DNA from: Echinococcus granulosus
Lineage: Eukaryota; Platyhelminthes; Cestoda; Cyclophyllidea; Taeniidae
Assembly: GCF_000524195.1 (NCBI RefSeq)
Contig: NW_020170471.1
Location: forward strand, 112,470-176,469
Direction: 5' to 3'
DNA: 64,000 nt
In this document: positions 19,601-32,795 of the stretch, piece after piece
How positions within the stretch are numbered: the stretch's first letter is position 1
Layout of the letters: each line of letters opens with the position of its first letter
Made by a program: the position numbers and the translations under genes
The notes under the pieces: generated by a model
The model's database searches: none
The model's input: only the letters and a program-made list of their open reading frames with translations
What the model was told of the DNA's origin: nothing

Positions 19601-20955
19601 TGCAAGACCTAGAGGCAGTGTTGCGTAGTGAGTCATTGAAGAATGCACACTTCTAGACGCACATAGAGACTGGTGGAAGGGGCGAAACCACAAACAGCGG
19701 TATTCCTTTCATGGTAATATAAAATACACACACAGTCTACAACGTGTGACAGTTTGAAACGCTTGAGACGACATGTGTGCCAAACATTACTCATTGGGAT
19801 GTTGTCAAGGCGATGAGATGAATGCGATAAGACATTTTCTCCCACCCACCCACTTTTTCCTAGGGGACAAATCACATAGAAAAATAAGTTGTGTGGTACT
19901 ATTACATTACCCTGTAGGCTAATTAACTAATCATAAGTTTCCTTTGGAAGAAAAAATGGACATTTTTCCTTTCATACCTTCGAGGCAGAAGGTATTGAGT
20001 GGGGGAGACTTATTTGACCCCCAAGTCCATCTGTTGTCCGTTACATTTGCATACATTCACACACACAAATCCAACGCGGTGTTCAGTCAACAGACACCTC
20101 GAAAGTGTGGGACAGATTTAAGGGTGTTGTGGAGGCGGATGGGAAAGACTGCACTAGCACTAGTGGGTTCGTTCGCTTGAAGCTACAATGCAAAAGCCAT
20201 GTCCCACCATTTGTCAAGCAGTCAGGCAGCCAATCAGTCAGTCAGGCGGTCAGTTAGAAAACAGGCCTTTCCCAGTGTTCCATTTTTACTGTCCACGTTC
20301 GAGTCAAAACCGGGACTCTTCGTTGATTGGCTGTTACAGGGGTCACAAATTTAGCAGTGTCATGTGTCACACCATACTAGTAACTGGTGCTTGTGTGTGT
20401 GCCACGAATCACTTCACACTCTGTCACACAGGGCGCCTTACGAAAACAGCGTCAACAGCAGCAACAACATTAAAGGAGTTTGCGTGTGCACCAAACAACC
20501 GGTGATGTGTGACGTGACATCTTATGAATGTGAATGGACAAACCTGAGTCCTTGAGGTCTGCTGTATGGTTAAATGATACTGGAGTGTGAACGTCTTCTT
20601 TGTCAATGACAATTCTAACTAGGGTATAGCTTTTTTCCTCTCAACCCAGTGACAGTTATTCTTCAAACCAGCTAGAGGGTGTAACTTCTTTTTTGGCAAA
20701 CAAATATTCACAGGAAAAATGTGGACTGCAGTATTGCAAGAGAGCTTTTAATTTTGAATCAAAACATTACCAGTGTGTCTATCACTGGTTAAACCGAACA
20801 GGTAAATGTCTGTGCTCATAATTTTATCATGGGATGCAGAGCTGTTTTTCCTTTCTTTGTTGTTGATGGACTTGTGAGTAGGTCATAAGGAGGTTGTTGG
20901 CGTTGCAGGAAGTTGAAAAAGACCCCACCTCTCCTGCACTAAAAATAGTTGAAAC
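16611..20955. other. Gene-poor spacer
   Basis: AT-rich sequence with homopolymer runs, for example a C run near 17127 on the plus strand. Open frames are short, lack codon-like bias and have no coherent splice context. No RNA gene seen. Confidence 0.4.
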
Positions 20956-21097
20956 ATGAAGGGTAAGCACAGTGGGGCGTCGTCCAAAGCCTTGAAGCCT
21001 CAAAGTAAGTTATATGATAAGCTGTAATGCACCTGACAAACTAGATATGTGCTTTACAGAGAAAGCCGAGAAGGTTGAGCCGAAGCAGAGGGCTTGA
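20956..21097 (+). CDS. Candidate two-exon micro-protein, 28 aa
   Basis: Exons 20956-21004 and 21060-21097 flank a 55-nt intron with a perfect GTAAGT donor and a GTGCTTTACAG acceptor. The phase joins (1/1), giving a very basic peptide beginning MKGKHSGASSKALK and ending in TGA. An in-frame TGA lies just upstream of the ATG, so the start is likely right if the gene is real. The Lys-rich start with a LKPQKK-like stretch faintly recalls the N-terminus of the ribosome-associated TMA7 family, but the peptide is less than half that length and the likeness is weak. It could be a real small ORF, a truncated copy, or chance. Confidence 0.22.
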
Positions 21098-24000
21098 ATG
21101 CAGGGTCCCTTCCGTGCATACACAAGTAAAAGCACCCATTTTCCCCATTATTTTCCCCCAATTCGTCTACTAAACGGTAGGGTAGGAAAAATCCCTCGAC
21201 CTACCACAAACCTTAGGAGAACGTGCACTTAAATTGTCTGGGCATTGCTTAACCCGATTAAAACAAGCACGAAAGCGTTACATTTCATCCATTTTCAGTC
21301 TTCTCTTCATTACCATGGTTACCATGACAATTCTTAGGGTTTTCACTGCATTTCATCCTAGTTAAAGTTTTGCCTTTATTTAAATTTTTGGCGCAAAAGT
21401 ACGCAGCGTAGTTTACTTTTCTATACACACTGGAAGTACGCACCTGTAAAGTAGTTTGAGTTCACGACTAAATGTACTTCAAGGAGGCAGATAACGGAGA
21501 GATAAAAAGTAGCCGTCAAATAATTTGACAAATGAAGGCACTAAATCAAGTGACTTTCTTCTTCACCCTTACGAAATATTATGCCCACTTTTTTTCCTCT
21601 CATCCCTCAATATCACTAAAAATGTCAAGTCTTCCCGACTCCCCTGGCCACTCGGCTTAGAGATCGGTGGCTTTTAAGGGTCTGTGAAAGAGTAACTGTC
21701 CTGGTGCTAGAACGACATCTATGCCTAGGAAACGGTATACTGTCGTCCAACCGCGTGACTTGTGTGCCCTGGAGGTCCACACAATTGTACAAAGGTGAAG
21801 GAAAAGGAGACGGTGCCGCTGTAGCACATGGAGAAAAACCCAAAGTGCTTCTTTTATGAGACGCCTCCGACAACTTGATGCAAAATTGACTAGTTTTAAG
21901 GCATTTGTTGCTTTTAGACCTAAAAAGTGACGGTCATGCCGCTACATATTTTCACTTCAATTGAGGCTAACACGCGAAGGATTGCTAAAGCGAATTGGGG
22001 AGGCAGACACTAATCGAGGAATTTCATGCCTTGGTTAACCCCATTTTTTACACCGTTTGTGGATGTTTAACACAAGTTGCTATCTCTAATTAACAACAAA
22101 ATGTCAAGGCGCCTTCATTCCTCACACACACATACACACGCATACCCCATACAGAAATAACTTTGCTGATTTTTGTCTACTGCCTCCGATTCCAGATCCG
22201 TGGATGGGGAAGATGGGTAAGAGAAAGACGTCATTTGATGCGATAATGTAGAAATGTACAAACAATTAAGGCTTTTTAAGAGCGGAAATGAAGGCGACAT
22301 CAAAGGTGGCCTCTTCACCCCTCTTCCTCCTGCGTTGGGAATTTAAGCGTTGTCCGCGGTACAAAGTTGATGCAACCTGACTGCTTACCACCTAAAATGG
22401 CTCTTCAGGAATGTATACACTATATATTAAAGCTATTGCGCTGCATTTTCCAAAGCAAACCACAGGTATTTTTAACCGAAAAAAGTACTTAAAAGACACT
22501 GGAGTTTACTGAAGAGATGACTTTTTATGCATGGTCAAACAGGATTTAAGACAATTCTTTCTTAGAGACTTGGCAAACGCTGAAAATCTTTAAAAGATTG
22601 TGATGCAAGTATTCCGCACTCATCGATAAGGAAATAATTGACCTCAGGACTGGTCTAGATTTCTTCCTTTTCTCGTTAGAAAAGGTCCAGTCTTCTCGCA
22701 AACTTATCCGTAAAACTTAAGGCTGCTTTAAAAAAAAAATAAATTTGACTTCATTTGGTTATATCACACATGGGATCTACGTAAACAACTTTTGATTTCC
22801 TGGTCAAACGTAAGAAGAATAAAAGTGACCAAGGAAACGGGGTGCATGACTAGATAGGAAAAAGAAGGGACTTACTTAAGGTTAATAAAATTTGAAGTTA
22901 AATTAAAAGGTAACTTTTTGTAAACTTGTGCATTTAAAGTGGTGTAATTTCTTGCCTATTATCAGACTAAAATATTGAATTGTAAACTTATCTGAAGATT
23001 AGATATCAAGCTGGCTTAAGCTATGAATTTCGTCAAGAATGCGACGAATTTATCAAACTTTAAGCCTTAATTCAGTATATTTCACACGTTAAGCAAAAAT
23101 TTGTGAGCAGATTTGCAATCCATGTTATTAATATGCCTTTTTATGATCAAATCCTTGCTGTCAGTAGTCAAAATACGTCAGAATATTATTCTCTCTTGGT
23201 GTATTGTATCTAGCCAGCTGCGTTTACGATGCGACCTACCGCAGAGAAAAAAAAGCGGGTTTAAGTTTGCCCACTTTTTTCTTCTTATGCTACCTACTTT
23301 GGTGGTAGGATGGCGTAACTTCAATGAGGCGTTTTAGCGCGTTTAAAAGACCTAATAATTTTCACATAAAGATACTCTCTCTATGTAACCTGAAAGTAAC
23401 ACATATTACTAACTTTTCCGCGCATGAATTGGTAACCACATGGATTAAGGCAATCTCGCTTTCGCTTTTGACAAGTATGTTTCTTCCATGACAGTTCCAG
23501 CTGGAGCCGCATGCGATTTTGTCCAGGCAGCATTTGGCTTTCTGCTAATTTATTCACTCAATCACTGTATTTTTTGTACGACAGTCCATACCTTTTCGAC
23601 ATGTGCGTGGGCTGGTTAGACACAAAACTACAGTAGTTTGGGTGCGAATACGAATTTTTATAAAAAAGTTTAGCTCCTCTAGCTAGGCATTATGATAAAG
23701 CAAAAGATGTATTATTAGCACATGAGGGAACTGAGGGCTGCTTAATATGCGACTAAAAGATGAATGAAGGGTCACCGTCATTTAGGTGAACGTAGTGAAA
23801 CATGCCAACTCAGCGATGTCATATGGCGTTCAAAGAGTTCATTATTGACAGTTATGACGAACTTAAGATTTAGTCTAAAGGTCTCTTCGGATCCAAGGCT
23901 ACCTTCCGTTAGGCTTGATCAGTCGGTAAAGTTGAGATAGTAGTCCATCTGGATCAGGTTTTGCTTCGAGTCACAGGAGACACACATGAACGCAATGCTA

Positions 24001-26650
24001 ACCAGAAACCCCATCTTTCAAGTTTTCAGTCGTCCCTCTTCAAGAGATTCCTCACTATACCTCTCTGAGCTCTAGTTCTGATGAAATAGTTGTTTGTTAG
24101 CTTGCACTCTAATCCACTACCCAGATTGACACACATGTCAACACATGATTGCAGAAGCTCCTGTTCACAGAAGGCGCTGTGTGAACAACCGCAAGTGATT
24201 TTTTTGCATGGAAGATTCCTGTTCTTGCACACAGTTAGAGCAAATGCAAAAAAATTCATTTTTTTCTTTTGTAGTATATTTCTTGGAAATAGAAATTATT
24301 AAAGACAAAACATCCTCCTATCGAAAAAGGTCACTATCAACCCTAAAGTACTTTACATTTGAGGAAATCGATTAGTCTTTAGTGCTTTTTCTTTTCTACC
24401 TTTTTTAGTTGAGAAAGTATTTTTTATGAATAAGCATGCAGTGACCTTGAGAATTGTCCAGCTCCTCCATTGGTGCAGTCGTAGTGTTTACCCTAAACAG
24501 GTTTTAAATTCTGGGGGCGGCCGAGATGTAAATTTAAACAAACTTTTGCGGTCTATCATTACACAAAGAACAAATAATGCACACTTATATTTGGAGCCTA
24601 AAAAGTAATTACTCAGAAGAGGGTAGTAGACCATAGGATAGTCTGTCAAACTGCTCATTCTTGTGAGCAAATCACAATATTAGTGATCCCTTATGAAGGA
24701 GTGACATCTACATCCAGACCTCTTTTTAGTCGCATCCCAACTTTGGTGTTGGCAGTCGAATCGCCTAATATGAAAAAGCTCGATATTTGTGACCTCTTAT
24801 TTGCCTCCATTTAGCAGTTCTCCCCAGTCTGTCGCCCTTTGTACCAAGTTTAATTGTTGTTTGGGCCTAACAAAAGAGACTTGAGGTAAACAGAAAGGCA
24901 GGATTGAATTGTTTAAGGTGGTTTGTGATAGCGAAACCTTTTCTCCTAGGAATGGTATGCATTTGCTTAGTTCACTAAATGTGGTTGGATTATGGGAGGG
25001 AGAGACCTCCTCTGGGGAAGAATTTGTGAAGAAGTAGATTGACTTGTCAAAGTTAATCTTTGACATTACCCGTTTTGAGTAACAAACCGAGACGTTGACA
25101 GTATAACACATTGCCATCTTACCTGTCACTTCTTTAATGTGCATTTTAAGCATAAAATTGACTGACCGTGACAGATTTGTAACGTGACAAGAAGTGACGC
25201 CTGAAATGTCAGTTGAATAAGCGTACCATTGGTTGGCCCTAGACGATGTACCACTCCGCTACCTACCGCATAGTTCTAAGGCACGCATCACTTCATCCAA
25301 GGTAAGCTACACCTTTTTTGCCCCTCTGTGTGTGTGATACACTACAGGCGCGACTATTACAGCTGGAATCTATCTTTATCCTCCACAGATCTTGATTGTG
25401 GTGGAGGAGAGAAGGGAAATAAATCCTGCCATCGAAACATCCACACCAAGAAAAGAAGTCTCAGTCTTACCGCGATACGATGCAAGACCCCGTATCGTTC
25501 ACCATCAAAATTGCCTAGAAGAGAGTAAACGGGTGCGGCCTCAGCTATCCCCTCCTCTCCTATGATTACCACCTTTTTCTTCCCATTAGACAATCACATG
25601 TGACAGTGAATGGGCATGTTTAATGTACTGCGTGTTTCCCTCCATTTAAGGGCGACTAAATTGAACTCCCTTACACACAGACTCCAGCTCCGGCCATTTA
25701 TTTACTTCTTTATTAGATCTGGTTGTGTGCCAAAACGCCTGACATTTTACCTCTCCACTATTCCCCTCTAATTGCTTCACCCTTAACGGCAGATTTCAGT
25801 GTCTAGCAGTCAAAATAGGGTAATAGAGGGCACTAGAAAATGCCTCCACAGTGAGATGAGATTGGTGTGGCTATCAAGTTTTTTTCCTTTCTGCCGCTTC
25901 AACCCAATTTCTAATGCCAGGTTATTCAGCATACATTTTATGGTTCATTGTATGTTTCTGAAGCGGTCTATTCCACACCTAGACAGTGAAGATGACAAGC
26001 AAAGGGCATTAACCATGGTTCTTACTATAAATAAATAAACAAAATGATCGTCAGGTTTTGTCACACATGTCTGCGTGTGTACGTTTACAGTCCATGCTTG
26101 CGTAGTCTGGCGCAATGCTATCTTTTTTAGCCTTCAGTCTGACGGAATAGTGGAATCTATGCACCTCATCAATTATCCTTTCCACTTTCTAAAGAAGTAG
26201 ATCTCCCTGCGCTCAGGTCACACCTGGACTGTGGGAAGAAAAATCTCAAAAAGCAGAACATAAAAATGGGTGATGCTTCATGTACCGTGGGCGAAGAAGG
26301 TGGAAAAGTGCGTTGATGAAGTCTCGCCTGAGCCACTGTATGCCTCAGCTCCAACAAGTCCTTTGAGTGGTGCAAATATTTTACAGACATCCATAAGACA
26401 ACTTCCATTCTTAGTTATTTGCAGTCATTCAGGATCACTTCAACGCCTAACCAATGGCGGGGATTGGAACTCCGCAGTCCCGGTTTCGCACGAACACTAT
26501 TCCATATTTCTCTATTTACTAAAACCTCTTTAAAAACAAATTTGTCAAATTAAAAGTAATTAATTTGCAGAAGTCATTGAAAATAATCACCAGTTATTTC
26601 AAAATTAGAAAAAGGAGGAGGAAGGAATTTGCATATTCTTTACAACACAC
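21098..26650. other. Gene-poor spacer
   Basis: No convincing gene. A minus-strand open frame of 118 codons (25153-24797) is of a length expected by chance in sequence this AT-rich. A possible short exon ending in CCAAG|GTAAGC at 25302 on the plus strand has no identified partner. Confidence 0.4.
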
Positions 26651-26705
26651 TTGATATCCATACTGTCCCTCCTGTGAGGAATCACTTCATTATGCATAAG
26701 CATAA

Positions 26706-26963
26706 GTGGCGTCACTTGTCACGTGTAATGGGAAAGTGTGTACCATCTGCCATTGCTCTTCCAGTGATTACTACCAGACTGGTGGCGGAGCTTGTCAAAT
26801 GTGCCTTCCTGCTCCCTCTTCCCACCATTTGCCCCTCTCCTCTCCTTTTGCATTTTCATCCCGATTTGACCAGCCTGACGGCTGTAATTTGGGCTGGTCT
26901 GCTACACACAACGGATTCAATTCGCTTCCAAAGTCACAGACTACTGTCGGATACCTTCTGGTA
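26706..26963 (+). other. Exon-like segment with a cysteine-rich pattern
   Basis: One plus-strand frame reads CNGKVCTICHCSSSDYY, then TGGGACQMC, then about 35 residues later DGCNLGW. The C-x-x-C and Y-Y-x-T-G-G-x-x-C-x-x-C spacing recalls the GCC2/GCC3-type cysteine-rich modules found, for example, in Eph receptors and other extracellular proteins. The pyrimidine-rich stretch 26805-26879 ending in CAG could instead be an intron with its acceptor at 26879. No full domain is present, so this is a lead and not a gene call. Confidence 0.2.
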
Positions 26964-27817
26964 GACCAGAGTAACCAGTATGTAAGGCCGTTAAACCAAA
27001 TGTGCCTCCTGTTTTAGGGTGCCCCTCCATTTCGTAGTAAGGGGCGCAAAGGGAATGGCACAACAAATAGAGGTTATAACCCAATTATTAATATTTGTGA
27101 GTTATTTTCTGAAATTTGTCAACCTTTTTCACTTACGCCGTTAAAACAAACTCCCACGCATTATGGGGTCATTGATTGACCAACTGTGCTGTGCTGAGAA
27201 AGTTGGAGCGTAGAAGCAACACGCCAGCGGGTATTACCAACCACCTCACGCTTTCAAGGCGCGCCTCACTTTCTCTCCACAATTCTCTATTTTTATGTGC
27301 TTGTGTGTGGGTGGTGGACTGCAGGAGGAGTTACTCACCATGAGCTGTTCACTTGACAAAGACCTAACAGCAGTCAGGGATGACAGTCACTAGGCTTTTT
27401 ACTCGAAGGTGTACAAATAATCACAGAAAGGTAGGGAGAAAGTTAGGGGACTAGGCTGAATTAATAAGTAGCTTTTAAACTTTATTTTGGTAATTTATAT
27501 GTAGGCTTTAAAGCAAGTTTAAACAAGAATACAATTCAAAATAATACACCTTAGATGCAACAAAGAATGAGAGAAAAGCATAATTCAGTAGATAAAGTGG
27601 AGAATTCAGTAGTTTATTCTGACAGGTGAAGAGGAGAATCTACTGTTCCTCCGAATGAATACCATTCCCTCGTGGATGCCAGAGCCAACGTCAGCCAATT
27701 AGGAAGCAGCGCTACGATCAAAAATAACCTCTCCTCCTCATCCTGCCGTTGGTGTGCCTAATATTCATGCCTATCTATATTGTTTGCGCCGTGTGTTTAG
27801 GTAAAGGTGGATAGGGA

Positions 27818-27870
27818 GTCGGAGGCGCGGGCGGAGGCGCAGGCAGAGGCGGAGGCGGAAGTGGAGGAGG
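27818..27870. repeat. Purine-rich GGMGGA-type minisatellite
   Basis: Imperfect tandem hexamers of the type GGAGGC, GGCGGA and GCAGGC. The repeat gives an artificial Arg/Leu-rich open frame on the minus strand, which is not called as a gene. Confidence 0.75.
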
Positions 27871-29689
27871 GGAAGCAGGGACAAGAGATCATGCGAGAAC
27901 ACCAATGATCTAACATTATTGCGAGACGTATTTGGAAAGACAGTTTTGCCACTGGGAAAGCAGTCATGTGTGAAAGCGTCCCGATTGTGATTTATGGTCC
28001 GTGTGGCCCGCGATGCCGTGCTGTTGCACAATCTGACGGGGGAAATTTCCCTGACCTCAATGTAGGCGAAAGAAATTACGCGCAGCTGTGGAGAAACACA
28101 TGACCTTGAAGTAGGAAACAGGTTCCACCAATAATGTTTGCTCATTTAACGTGGAGAGAATATTTTAAAAAACCTGTTTAATCAGTTTTGATTTTTGATA
28201 TTTCGGCAGATGTCATGAACATTGTTCTACCATGAGGATGTAGATAGAATGTCAAGTTTCATTTGTGGTAGCTTCTTCATATTCCTACCCCTTGGAATAG
28301 TTTACCGCTCTGCATTTATTCATTCATCCATCCAGCTGTCTACTGATTTGACCCACAGGTATAATAACCACTACCTAAGAGATAAAATAGACTTCCCAAT
28401 TATTTGACTAGACGTCTTTATCCCACTTAATTACATTTATTAACTGGGAATTTCAATGAATTTTAGGGGGGAAAGTACTGCTTGCAATCAACTCTCTATC
28501 TCAGGGGCATTTTTTACCTTAACTTAAGGCCTCGGATGTAAGGTGATGATCATTTTCCTCAGCTAACGTACGGTTTGCTTGCTTATCCATAAAAAATCCA
28601 CTATCCTTCTCCAGAGCCGCGACACCACACGGCGGCACGTTTTCCCTTTCCTTTTGTTACACTGAGCAAGCGCAAAACAACTGGAAAAGAAAAGTTTTGT
28701 GGTTCGCTAAGAAAATGCATTGCTCTTTATAAAGGGAGAAAATTTGGGTGTTAAGTCTACTTTACAAAGTCATTTTTTGCTTTACTGAACAACAAGATGC
28801 CTCCTGTCGCCACATTTACACCGCAGTTTTGAAGTCCTAACTGAATGCTCCATTTTTTGTGATTAACTGGTGTGGATAAAAGGTACTACTCATTTTGTGG
28901 GATGAGTAGCATCTCATACATCCTAAACTGTAGCAAGAGATCTTCCCAGAGATATATGTTGTGCTGTATGCTGTAAATATGACCTTCTTTCCATGCGCTT
29001 ACCAACTGTTGCTGCTTGTATTCCAAGTTGATTATCTGTTCACCAAAGAGGTGTACCGCTTGGGAAGAGATGGGCATCGCCCTTAAATGTTTTGAAATGC
29101 TTCATCGCTAATGAGTAAACTAATCCATCTTTCGGCTTTCGTTTCATTCTCCCCCCACTTTTTTTCTACAACCCACCCTCTACTTACTCCTTTCACCACT
29201 CTACACACGCACGCATCCACAGGAAGCTGCTCAATATAGCGAAGTTGAAATTGCCAGGATTACCTTGTTAAACACACCAAAGTATATTTATGCCTTTCTA
29301 GTGCATGCATATAAACTCTTGTGTATATTCCAAAAGATTCCACACCTGCCAAGAGGTCATTTCAACCAGTTCCTCACTAAACTGCATTACCTTCTTCACG
29401 CACCCAAGGTATTTTCTTTATTCCGATACTTAGTGGAGAAAATTTTCTGAACTTTGGAAGGTAACTAAGCAGATTTTACAGTTATTAAGTCCTACCCTAA
29501 ATCCCATGCCTATTATTTTACAGTTCTTCTTTTTTAAGTTTTTTTCTCATAAAATTGGAAAAGACTTTGAAACATGAGCTTTGAGGGAGAGAAGGAGAAG
29601 GAGGAGGAAGAAGTTTCTTTGAAGTAAAACTGCTTTAATTTTTTATGAATCTGGGTCTTTTCTTTTCTCCCCTTCGAGTATACGTGAAG

Positions 29690-30540
29690 AATTTGAATCC
29701 GCAGTCCGACGGTGAAGAAAATGGACAGCCAAGTAGAAGTGACTGCGTTATAAAGGCCTTGGTGCTCCAAATTATGCAGATCATCGAGGCTTCGTTCGGT
29801 GAACATCCACCTTCAACAAAAGGAAGTGTCAATGCACAGTTCCCGCCCCCCATGTCTAGCTCTCTTTGTCTGCTTATGAGCTTTCCCCTCCCTGTTACCT
29901 TTGGCAAGTCATCTTTGTGGGAAAGGCATTAAAAATCATCCACGACCCGAAAGAAGAGGTTATTTTTTATGGATCCTCACCGAGCTTGAAAGACAGTCAT
30001 ATTTAAGTATCGGCGGTTTCGCTCACCAATTCCGATGGGAGCACACATTGCCTTTGAGTTAATCCACCGCCTGGAAGTAGTACAGAGTGGGCGGTTGGTC
30101 TAACAAGAAAAAAGTGTACATACTTAATTCTTATATGAAAGGATGTTTATTTCAAAGAGCTACCACCAGGTAAAACATAGGGGATAGCTCCGCTAGGCAT
30201 TTTTTTCTCCCTACAAGCCTAGTCAATAGTTCCCTTACTAAGAATGCAATTTTTGCGAACATTCCTGAGGAATCGGCAATGGGTCACTTGGTTTCTGGTG
30301 TCATGCCATTTCCCTAATGATAGCATTGCAGAATACGAGGTTAAAGCGGTTAACAAATTCGGAAGGTCCTCCAATGCCACAACGCTATGTCTACAACCTA
30401 CTCGTCTTCTTTTCATTCTTGATATAGTACTTACACAGCAAAGTCGTGATTTCTTCTCGTTCTTCTTCTTCCTCTTTAGTTTCGGAATCATTACAGTTCC
30501 GCCAACTCTCCAAAGTGAGGCGATTGGAGAGCCCGCTAAG
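29690..30540 (+). other. Exon-like segments resembling FN3 and Ig domain ends
   Basis: At 29690-29766, after a long pyrimidine tract ending in TTCGAG, one frame contains ENGQPSRSDCVIKAL, which resembles the end of an FN3 repeat in titin/twitchin-type proteins. At 30330-30400, preceded by ATTGCAG, another frame reads EYEVKAVNKFGRSSNATTL, close to the E-F-G strands of an I-set Ig domain (DSGxYxxxAxNxxG). At 30501, after a strong acceptor ending in ATTACAG, VPPTLQSEAIGEP could be an Ig-type linker, but a TAA follows quickly. The missing Ig Cys/Trp halves and the stop suggest either small exons with partners not found or a decayed copy. Confidence 0.25.
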
Positions 30541-31564
30541 CATGATTAATACATTTCCGGATAGAATGCAGGTAAAATTTAGTCGACTAAAAACTTAAAG
30601 GTGACCTTCTTTCATTTATTTGCTCTTTTTCCTTCGATATTCTATCCTTACTTCCTGCGAATGGTAAAGTGTCTGTAGAAAAGAGATGACCTTGTTTACC
30701 TACTTCTCACAAGGTGCGAGATCTAACTTATTGTGGGATTTTTCAGAAGGAAAAAAGAGCAGCAACTACTAAAGGAGACCTTTTGTTGTACCTCCTTCAC
30801 CCTATAACCAGGTCGTTTGTTTCTTGTGGATTATGGCAAAACGAGGGTTATAACTGTGCATCATAAAATGCGTGAATTACAGTGAAGCCATTAAAGGGGG
30901 CGGACACGCCTAAGCTTTAAAATGATAAAGTCAGTGCTTGCGATTCCCACCAGTTGACAACAAAGACTCACCTGTGTTTTAAGGGAGAAAAAGGCGGTCA
31001 ATGATAACCCAGTGGTACAAATTTGAAGTGTTGCAAGATGTGGAGTTAACGGACTGCACGGTCGCTTTGATGTTCTGGGATTCAAGGTCACCCCTCGGGA
31101 TTGTGACCTCCATCACATTTGTTGGAGTTTGTGCTCAGGCAGAAGGGTGAAAAATCCACTAAGAGTATTTGACTTTGCAGAATTTCTAACAATCCATGAC
31201 ACTTAAATGGAAAATTAGATACCAGAAAAAGTAAATTAAAAGTTGATATTTATTTGTGCCGATGACTCAGTTAAACGCTTGGATAATGTTGAAATGATAG
31301 AAGGTAGAAGAAGGGAGGATATTAAAATCATATAATAGATTTGAGGTCTTATTTTGTCCTTTCAACTTAAAAAAGTACCAGAAAAAGGGAAATTAAAAGG
31401 AGCAATTTCTGTTTTCAGGCACATCTTCCCCAATTCACAAAAGTAGTGGTAAGAGAAGGGAATCGGGTATTAAGAGCATATACATCGGTCAGAGGGCATT
31501 CAAAACCATTTTTTTATTCCTCTTCTTTTTTTCGTTTTTATATGGCTAAAAGGCAGGACAATCA

Positions 31565-31575
31565 GGGGGGGGGGG
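31565..31575. repeat. Poly(G) run
   Basis: Eleven consecutive G on the plus strand; prone to sequencing or assembly length error. Confidence 0.85.
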
Positions 31576-31664
31576 TTTGGAGACTCCCCTTAAAACCGGT
31601 CATATCCCACGAACCGACAGGTGATGTCTTCAATCCCTTCACTGCTCCATGATTTCATCAACAG

Positions 31665-31846
31665 GCTGTGTTCGTCGCCGCCTTACCCCTCTTTCATAAA
31701 TGCTTGATGGAAGGCAGCCGAGCCGTTGAGATAGAAGATGGGCACAACTTCCGCCCTACAAAAAATGCCCCACCTGTAAAAGTAAACAATCTAGCTGTGA
31801 CCACCGTCCTGCTATTCTGTGTGACCTGTGAATGCCAAACCTTAAG
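31665..31846 (+). other. Candidate internal exon, unassigned
   Basis: A 182-nt open segment between a good acceptor (CATCAACAG) and a strong donor (TTAAG|GTGAGG). It enters in phase 0 and leaves in phase 2. The 60 encoded residues include GHNFRPTKNAPPVKV and then a hydrophobic Val/Leu/Thr stretch. No family recognised. It may belong with the neighbouring exon-like pieces on the same strand. Confidence 0.22.
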
Positions 31847-32795
31847 GTGAGGCATTGTCTCCCTACCATCTATCTCACAGGTATATTCAGTGGTGCCATG
31901 GGGTTTGTGGGTCCTCTATTCAACCAATTAGCTAACCAATTCCGGAGGCAAATGTTGAGGCATCAGAAAAAATATTCGTAGGAAACACTTCCGTTGTCAG
32001 TTCACCATCATCACAAATAAAAAATCGTTTCCTGAAGTGGGATTTATGCGTACCCCAGAAGTGTAAAATAAGTAGTGAGAAGATCCTTTATGGTTAGTTA
32101 ACGATATGGGCATTTGTTTAGCTGTGAAAGCATCTGCAATCTCAGAAGACGATTCTCTGGAAGTCGCCTTTTATTTTATCGAATTCCCGAACTTTCAAGG
32201 AGGTCCCTCTAGACTGGGGCATGCGCCTAATTCCCCCCTGATCGACTTGTATCCCGGTGGTCATGCACCATTAAACCCTTTTGGGTATTAAGGTCAGGTG
32301 AGGGAGGATAGATAGACAGCAATACAACCATTCTCTCTAAGTGGCCTCGATAGCCATCCAGCAGTCACGTATACACCAGCAGTTCTCGCAGTATTCTCTA
32401 GTTGACAACTTGATGGCACTCAAGCTTACAAACATACCCGTAAATGTATGAGCTCATGCTTTCATAGAATTTAAGATTGAAGAACTTAAGTAGAAGTTGG
32501 TAATGGAAGTAAACTTTACAAAACTTGTGTTTACGTGGGTGTGAGAAATTTCCCACGAAATCTATGATTAATTTTAAACGTGATGCTTGATCAACTAAAA
32601 TGAGGTATTATCAAAAGAAGGCGTGAATCCCTCGTTCCACTTCTAGTTGGGAGTCTTCGGAAGAGCAAGAAATTGATTTACCGGAAGAGATAAAATGATA
32701 CGTAGCTACTTAATTGAGAATTAAGTAGGAGGGAGGAAAGTGGCCAATAATACTCATGCTAGGGTTTGGTGAAGCCATGTTAAACCATTGACGAA

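Noticed and set aside
24797..25153. Minus-strand open frame of 118 codons
   Set aside because: In sequence this AT-rich, several frames of such length are expected by chance in 64 kb. It has no motif and no splice or poly(A) context.
25240..25302. Short segment ending in CCAAG|GTAAGC
   Set aside because: The donor is strong but no partner exon or clear start could be linked to it.
27771..28145. Minus-strand open frame of 124 codons with an Arg/Leu repeat tail
   Set aside because: Its repeat part is the GGMGGA-type minisatellite, and the rest lacks any protein-like feature.
32106..32291. Plus-strand open frame of 61 codons after TTTGTTTAG
   Set aside because: No donor follows in phase and no recognised domain; kept only as part of the general exon-like cluster.
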